Shown in pieces: positions 59,735-64,000 of a DNA stretch of 64,000 nucleotides. How positions within the stretch are numbered: the stretch's first letter is position 1; every line of letters begins with the position of its first letter. This DNA comes from JAJPHU01 sp035553375. GTDB taxonomy: Bacteria > Planctomycetota > Planctomycetia > Gemmatales > Gemmataceae. The position numbers and the translations under genes are program-made. The stretch covers positions 5,140-69,139 of the forward strand of contig DATNCY010000264.1 of assembly GCA_035553375.1 (NCBI GenBank), given 5' to 3'. A model generated the notes under the pieces. It was not told the DNA's origin. It saw nothing but the letters and a program-made list of their open reading frames with translations, and searched no databases.

Positions 59735-60019
59735 ATGAATGAATTACCGACTCCACCCGATGCCGCGAGCGATCCGCAGTCCGTGGAATTGTTGCGGGCG
59801 TGGATCGTGCGCGAGACGCTGCAATGCTCGCTTCAAGCCGACGTGTTTCCCGATGTGGGCGCGTGGGGTGAAGTTCTGGCGGATGTGGTTCGCCACGTCG
59901 CCAACGCTTTGCAGCAACAAGAAGGCGTCCCCGCGGCGCAAACGACTCAGCGCATTCTCGACGTGTTGACCGAGGAGATGCGTTCTCCTCCCGGCGAAGG
60001 CGACGCGACCAAGGAGTAA
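59735..60019 (+). CDS. DUF5076 protein
   Basis: A 94-residue protein. NELPTPPDAASDPQSVELLRAWI and WGEVLADVVRHVANAL match DUF5076, a small family of unknown role. Acidic and probably cytoplasmic. GGAGG precedes the ATG at 59735. An in-frame longer version would run into the repeat. The stop is six bases before the SDR gene start, and its end supplies AAGGAG as the ribosome site of that gene, so the two form an operon. Confidence 0.85.
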   Translation: MNELPTPPDAASDPQSVELLRAWIVRETLQCSLQADVFPDVGAWGEVLADVVRHVANALQQQEGVPAAQTTQRILDVLTEEMRSPPGEGDATKE

Positions 60020-60025
60020 GCCGGC

Positions 60026-60874
60026 GTGCGGATGCAAGGTAAGACCGTCCTAATTACCGGAGCCACCGACGGCATCGGCCTGGTGGCGACCCGCGAGCTG
60101 GCTCGCCTGGGTGCCACCGTGGTCGCCGTCGGCCGCAATGCTGACAAAACCGCCGCCGTGGTCGAGCGCATCCGCCTGGAAACCGGCAATCCGCGCGTCG
60201 AAGGAATGTTGGCCGACCTGTCTTCGCAGCGCGACATCCATCGCTTGGTCCAGCAATTTAGAGAACGCCATGATCGTCTGCATGTCCTGCTGAATAACGC
60301 CGGCGCGCTGTTCCATCCGCGGCGTGAGAGCGTGGACGGCATCGAGATGACGTTCGCTCTCAATCACCTGGGATACTTCCTGCTGACGAATCTGCTGCTG
60401 GATGTGCTGAAGGCCAGCGCGCCCGCGCGCATCATCAACGTGTCGTCGGCCGCGCATCGGCGCGCCAAATTGAACTTCGACGACTTGCAGTATCGGCGAC
60501 GTTATCGGGGGATGGGCGTGTATTCGGCGTCGAAGTTGGCGAATCTGCTGTTCACTTACGAACTGGCTCGGCGACTGCAAGGAACCGGCGTGACGGTGAA
60601 CGCGCTCCATCCGGGTTTGGTGGCGACGCGCTTCGCCGTCGGCAGCAGTTGGGTAGGGCGAGTGCTACGCGGCCTCATCTGGTGCTTCGGCATCAGTCCC
60701 GAACAAGGAGCGCGGACGCTGATTTACCTGGCCTCGTCGCCGGAAGTCGAGGGCGTGACGGGCAAGTATTTTCAGAACGAGAAGATGGTCGAATCTTCGC
60801 CGGCCTCGCGCAACGAGGATGCCGCTCGCCGACTATGGGACATCAGCGAGGTGCTGACGCAGCGGGCAATCTAA
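60026..60874 (+). CDS. Short-chain dehydrogenase (retinol-dehydrogenase-like)
   Basis: A 282-residue SDR. Cofactor motif TGATDGIG (about 10-17), NNAG in HVLLNNAGAL, Ser in INVSSAAH, and catalytic YSASK (about 172-176). Close to the retinol/WW-domain oxidoreductase-like group, where NADP(H) is usual. LVATRFAVG after the active site is typical. The start is a GTG at 60026, nine bases after AAGGAG; the ATG at 60032 is too far. Substrate not predictable. Paired with the DUF5076 gene. Confidence 0.88.
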   Translation: MRMQGKTVLITGATDGIGLVATRELARLGATVVAVGRNADKTAAVVERIRLETGNPRVEGMLADLSSQRDIHRLVQQFRERHDRLHVLLNNAGALFHPRRESVDGIEMTFALNHLGYFLLTNLLLDVLKASAPARIINVSSAAHRRAKLNFDDLQYRRRYRGMGVYSASKLANLLFTYELARRLQGTGVTVNALHPGLVATRFAVGSSWVGRVLRGLIWCFGISPEQGARTLIYLASSPEVEGVTGKYFQNEKMVESSPASRNEDAARRLWDISEVLTQRAI

Positions 60875-60903
60875 TTGCAACGTAATCCCCGTTTCGCTCC
60901 GGA

Positions 60904-61461
60904 TTATTTCCCGATCTTTTGAATGCTCAGGATACGGGAGCGTTCAAAGTCGGTGTAATAGCGAATGGCGACGTTGTCGCCTTTATGCAGTTCCTTGATC
61001 TTTTCCACGGTGGCCTTCCAGCGTTCGGCCGGAAAGGTGGCGGAGAAGCCTTCGGGCGAACCGTTCCTCGTCTTCACCTCGACCCATGACTCATGCGTCG
61101 CCAAAATGACGGCCGTTATCGTGCCGGTTCCCTTCCTGCCAATTCTCTGGATGCCGACGAGTTGCCGGGTATCGCCATTGGTCTTGTAGGCCAGGCGGAC
61201 GCGAGCCACAGTGAAAATGCCGGCGAGCGCCTTGCGCGTGTTTTTGTCGGAAGCATCGACGACATAGGTAATGGGTTCTTCCTGGCCATCAACTTTCACC
61301 TTGATCGACATATCGCGTTTGTCGATCACGATACCGGACACCGTTCCTCCGGTTTTCGGCGGCTTCTCTTTGCCCGCTTTGGTATCGCCGGCTTCGGTCC
61401 AGGCGGCGCCGAACAAACCGACAACAACCAACACGCTCCGCAGCAGAAACCATCGAGTCAT
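60904..61461 (-). CDS. Secreted protein with two related beta domains
   Basis: A 185-residue exported protein. Signal peptide about 1-24 (LLRSVLVVVGLFGAAWTEAG). Two similar units follow, each a beta-rich OB-like stretch: GTVSGIVIDKRDMSIKVKV with RLAYKTNGDTRQLVGIQRIG, and GTITAVILATHESWVEVKT with AIRYYTDFERSRILSIQKIG. A duplication is therefore likely. No active site seen. The ATG at 61461 has GGAGGA seven bases before it; the ATG at 61467 is too close. Family not recognised. Confidence 0.65.
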   Translation of the reverse strand: MTRWFLLRSVLVVVGLFGAAWTEAGDTKAGKEKPPKTGGTVSGIVIDKRDMSIKVKVDGQEEPITYVVDASDKNTRKALAGIFTVARVRLAYKTNGDTRQLVGIQRIGRKGTGTITAVILATHESWVEVKTRNGSPEGFSATFPAERWKATVEKIKELHKGDNVAIRYYTDFERSRILSIQKIGK

Positions 61462-61610
61462 GGCCATTCCTCCAACGATGAAAGACGGCTGTGGTGGATT
61501 ATTCGGCGTTGTTGCCGAACACATAATTCTCCAGTTCTCAGCCGTCTATCATTGATCCGCGCCCATTCCCCGTCAAGAAAATGTTTTGCTTTGTCGCGCT
61601 AAATGAATTG

Positions 61611-61664
61611 CCAGCCCGCAGCGCCAGCAGGGAAACGCTTTGCTTCGCTGGCGCTGCGGGCTGG
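61611..61664. repeat. GCCAGCCCGC-type hairpin
   Basis: Arms 61611-61629 and 61645-61664, in the divergent promoter gap between the secreted protein and the sigma-54 activator. So this family is not limited to operon ends. Confidence 0.8.
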
Positions 61665-61700
61665 TGGTCCGTCGGGAGGCGTAATTGCTAGCATGTCGAG

Positions 61701-62792
61701 ATGGCAATTCCCTCCTGCGAAGGATGTCGCGAGCGTGACGCGCGCATCGCCGAGTTGGAAGCACGGCTGGCGGAGTTGGAACGATTCCGCAGCGAAACCG
61801 CCTTTCTGCGCGATGAATCCAAAGCCGATCGCGATATGCGCCTGTTGACCGGCGAGAGCCGGGCGATGAAGGCGGTTCGGCTCGCGGTCCAACAAGTCGC
61901 CCGTACCGACAGCACCGTTCTGATTCTTGGCGAGACCGGCACCGGCAAGGAATTGGTTGCTCGCGCCATCCACCAACTCAGCCCGCGCCGCGATCATCTG
62001 CTGGTGGCCGTCAACTGCGCGGCCCTCGCTCCGGGGGTGATCGCCAGTGAGTTGTTCGGCCATGAACCGGGAGCCTTCACCGGCGCGCTGCGCCGGCGGC
62101 CTGGACGCTTCGAGTTGGCTCATCAAGGCACCATTTTCTTGGACGAGATCGGCGAGTTGCCGGCGGAGATTCAAGTGATGCTCTTGCGTGTCTTGCAGGA
62201 GCGTGCCATCGAGCGCGTCGGCGGAAGTGAATCGCTCGCCGTGGATGCGCGGGTCATCGCGGCCACGCACCGCGACCTGACGGATGCGATGCGTGAGGGC
62301 CGCTTTCGAGCCGACCTCTTCTTTCGCCTCAATGTGTTCCCGATCCATGTTCCGCCGCTGCGCGAACGCCGGGAAGACATTCCCGATTTGGTCCGGCACT
62401 TCTTGCATTCCTTCAGCCGGCGCATGGGCAAGACGGTTGCCGAGGTCAGCCCGAGTACGCTGGCGCTGCTGACGGAGTACGCCTGGCCGGGGAATGTGCG
62501 CGAACTGGAAAACATCATCGAGCGCGCCATGATCGTCACCGTCGGGAACACCTTGCAGGTCGATCCGAACTGGCTGAAGTCGGATGGCTCGTCGCCACCG
62601 CTCCAAGAGACTTCGGCGAGCCTGGCCGAACTGGAGCGACGCGCCATCCTCGACGCCCTGGAGCGCTGCAACGGTAAGATTTACGGATCAGGCGGGGCTG
62701 CGGCTGTTCTCGGATTGCGACCGACTACGCTCTACGGAAAAATGCGCAAACATCATATCTTTCGACATCCACCCTCGACACCCTCACCGTGA
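61701..62792 (+). CDS. Sigma-54-dependent activator with short coiled-coil N-terminus
   Basis: A 363-residue AAA+ activator. Residues 1-45 are a Cys-containing coiled coil (CEGCRERDARIAELEARLAEL) in place of a receiver, GAF or PAS domain. Central AAA+: Walker A GETGTGKE, the sigma-54 loop GAFTGA, Walker B GTIFLDEIGELP, and Arg fingers near FRADLFFRLNVFPI. The C-terminal Fis-type helix-turn-helix covers AILDALERCNGKIYGSGGAA and LGLRPTTLYGKMRKH. It probably has a partner protein for control. No adjacent sigma-54 promoter was found. Confidence 0.9.
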   Translation: MAIPSCEGCRERDARIAELEARLAELERFRSETAFLRDESKADRDMRLLTGESRAMKAVRLAVQQVARTDSTVLILGETGTGKELVARAIHQLSPRRDHLLVAVNCAALAPGVIASELFGHEPGAFTGALRRRPGRFELAHQGTIFLDEIGELPAEIQVMLLRVLQERAIERVGGSESLAVDARVIAATHRDLTDAMREGRFRADLFFRLNVFPIHVPPLRERREDIPDLVRHFLHSFSRRMGKTVAEVSPSTLALLTEYAWPGNVRELENIIERAMIVTVGNTLQVDPNWLKSDGSSPPLQETSASLAELERRAILDALERCNGKIYGSGGAAAVLGLRPTTLYGKMRKHHIFRHPPSTPSP

Positions 62793-62980
62793 CGAGAGTG
62801 ACTTCTATTGGTTGGCGCGACCTCATTTGGTCGGTTTTATCCACTTTTCAAGGCGTTTATTTATTCGTCGTAATGCCATCTATTCATGTGACTTCGGATA
62901 ATAGCGCGAACAATTTCGCCTATCGGCATGCGAATCGCAAAAGTGGGGCGATCTGTTGCCTAACCCGACCAGGAGAAGCC

Positions 62981-63256
62981 ATGACCTATGTTGTTTGCGA
63001 ACCGTGCCGCGAGTGCAAGTACACCGACTGCGTTGTCGTCTGTCCAATGGAGTGCTTTTATCAAGATGACAAGATGTTGTACATCGACCCAACCGAATGT
63101 ATCGACTGCGAGGCCTGCGTTCCCGAGTGCCCGGTGGACGCGATCTTTCACGAGACCAATGTGCCGGGGCCGTGGACCGAATTCATTCAACTCAACGCCG
63201 AGCGCGTTCAGGAACTCAAGGAGAATGGAGGCCACATCAGCGAAAAAAGGCACTAA
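62981..63256 (+). CDS. Ferredoxin, 7Fe/8Fe FdxA-type
   Basis: A 91-residue cytoplasmic ferredoxin. First cluster ligands CEPCRECKYTDCVVVCPMEC, second CIDCEACVPECPVDAI; the spacing and CKYTDCVVVCP fit Azotobacter-type [3Fe-4S][4Fe-4S] proteins. The C-terminal extension with FIQLNAERVQELK is usual. AGGAG precedes the ATG at 62981. The last codons (Arg, His, stop) come from the end of the repeat element at 63249. The gap 62793-62980 holds only its promoter region. Confidence 0.93.
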   Translation: MTYVVCEPCRECKYTDCVVVCPMECFYQDDKMLYIDPTECIDCEACVPECPVDAIFHETNVPGPWTEFIQLNAERVQELKENGGHISEKRH

Positions 63257-63339
63257 CAGAATGACCTACTAGCCCGGAGCGCCAGCGACGGGGCGAACCC
63301 GTCGCTGGCGCTCCGGGCTAGTCGTCAAAAGGTAGTGCC
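63249..63339. repeat. Extended palindromic element, copy at 63249
   Basis: GGCACTAACAGAATGACCTA opens it and GGTAGTGCC closes it; the central hairpin 63271-63321 is the CCCGGAGCGCCAGCGACGGG family. In reverse orientation it matches 46301-46395 along the flanks too. It overlaps the ferredoxin stop and abuts an MFS remnant. Confidence 0.85.
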
Positions 63340-63502
63340 TCTTAACTCGGTGGGCAACATCGGCGGCTTCGTTGGCCCCAATCTCATCGGTCAACCGCAC
63401 GATTACACCGGCAGCTTCACGCCCGGCCTGCTGGCCACCGCAGGCACGCTTTGTCTGGGTGGTATCCTCGCCCTGTGCGTCCGGCCCGATCGAGGAGGGT
63501 AA
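63340..63502 (+). pseudogene. Remnant of an MFS transporter C-terminus
   Basis: Directly after the repeat, the frame reads NSVGNIGGFVGPNLIGQ, then DYTGSFTPGLLAT and GGILALCVRPDRGG to a stop at 63502. This is the last two helices of an MFS permease of the phthalate/hydroxyphenylacetate type. The other 350 or so residues are missing, so the gene is destroyed. The repeat marks the break. Confidence 0.8.
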
Positions 63503-63548
63503 GGGCGAGACAACTCCATACCAATCCGCGAGGGTGGCTACAGAAAAC

Positions 63549-63839
63549 TCACTTCAGCGGCGAATAATCGGTGGGTTTCATGTACACCGACTCCGGCGGC
63601 TTGGCGAGCAGTTTGCCATCCTTCTCGGACTCCGCCCTGGCTTTCTGCCATACCGGATCTTCGCGGAACGCCTTCCAACTCTTGTCGGCGGCGTCCTTGC
63701 TCGGATAAGCAAGAATGTAAATCAACTTTTCCGCGCCCTCTTTCTGTTTCGTCGGCATCCAGAACCCGATGATCGTCATGCCGTGCTTCTCGAACAGCTT
63801 ATTCGTATGATCGCGGAAGCGCGCATTGAGCGCGTCCAT
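63549..63839 (-). CDS. NIPSNAP-family protein, 5' end probably lost
   Basis: A 96-codon frame encoding DALNARFRDHTNKLFEKHG, WMPTKQKEGAEKLIYILAYPS, SWKAFREDPVWQKARAESE and VYMKPTDYSPLK, typical NIPSNAP sequence with a ferredoxin-like fold. Homologues carry VYELRTYT before AAPGKMDALN. Here codons YTAAPGK precede the ATG at 63839, but upstream of those the match ends and no ATG is in frame. So the 5' end, and probably a signal peptide, has been replaced. Possibly a pseudogene. Confidence 0.65.
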   Translation of the reverse strand: MDALNARFRDHTNKLFEKHGMTIIGFWMPTKQKEGAEKLIYILAYPSKDAADKSWKAFREDPVWQKARAESEKDGKLLAKPPESVYMKPTDYSPLK

Positions 63840-63879
63840 TTTGCCCGGTGCGGCCGTGTACTGACAGCTGCGCTCGAAA

Positions 63880-64000
63880 CTAAACTTTTCGTCCTCCCAA
63901 GGACAGCCCGGCGGCGGCGAAGAACGATTGAATCAGTCGCGGTTTCTGCCTCAAGCGGCCCACAGCGAGGTCAAATTCCAGATGCAACTCCTCCATGTCC
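63880..64000 (-). CDS. C-terminal fragment of an unidentified gene (runs off window)
   Basis: A frame open to the window end, with an ATG at 63996, encodes about 38 residues ending FFAAAGLSLGGRKV before a stop at 63880. It could be the C-terminus of a longer gene starting outside. I recognise no family. It lies directly upstream of the truncated NIPSNAP frame. Confidence 0.35.
   Translation of the reverse strand, partial: DMEELHLEFDLAVGRLRQKPRLIQSFFAAAGLSLGGRKV

Noticed and set aside
63249..63339. Rho-independent terminator of ferredoxin only
   Set aside because: The same element with identical flanks is found at 46301 upstream of an unrelated gene, so it is a repeat first.

Overview
The window looks like a high-GC planctomycete chromosome, most likely Gemmatales/Gemmataceae-like. 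This rests on gene content: a PSD1-type cytochrome/DUF1549/DUF1553 protein with a DUF1501 partner, a giant Gly-rich beta-helix protein with the planctomycete LEDRVTP-type N-terminal motif, Tat-exported Gfo/Idh/MocA and GH127 proteins, Uma2 proteins, DUF418, DUF4129 and DUF5076 proteins, three sigma-70-type regulators and a Ser/Thr kinase. No rRNA, tRNA or CRISPR array was recognised.

Layout. 1-10 kb: a truncated CehA/McbA-like metallohydrolase, a DUF418 membrane protein, a DevB-DevC-DevC-DevA exporter operon whose ATPase carries a cyclic-nucleotide-binding domain, and a GH127 glycosidase. 10-17 kb: small enzymes (SDR, AhpD-like, SRPBCC, deaminase, EI24), an ECF sigma factor, a metal-binding lipoprotein divergent from a SufR-like regulator with a palindrome between them, and an orphan antitoxin. 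17-23 kb: a fused NirB-NirD nitrite reductase carrying two in-frame palindromic insertions, a REP-associated tyrosine transposase element and a kinase. 23-27 kb: four co-directional membrane-anchored proteins, three of them coiled-coil paralogues. 27-34 kb: MnmA, a sigma/anti-sigma/TolC-STN chimera operon, a YrdC-phosphatase fusion overlapping RpiB, and a UbiA-family prenyltransferase. 34-50 kb: a divergent Uma2 pair, an oxidoreductase, a surface-protein island (TPR-sulfotransferase, Gly-rich beta-helix protein, TPR-OGT), a NodU-type carbamoyltransferase and a DUF4129 protein. 50-64 kb: a sigma-like protein, a GntR regulator, PSD1, SMI1 and ORF6N genes lying between PSD1 and DUF1501, an LRR protein, a HTH/zinc-ribbon pair, an SDR, a sigma-54 activator, a 7Fe-type ferredoxin, and a decayed end with remnants of an MFS transporter and a NIPSNAP gene.

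The strongest signal outside the genes is the density of palindromic repeats. At least fifteen intergenic inverted repeats fall into several families, and some have entered coding sequence. They encode part of the PSD1 signal peptide, two inserts in NirB, a half-copy inside PSD1, the stop codons of a convergent gene pair, and the last two codons of ferredoxin. The operons are mostly tight (ATGA overlaps in the Dev, YrdC-RpiB and HTH/zinc-ribbon pairs), so the repeats mainly mark operon boundaries.
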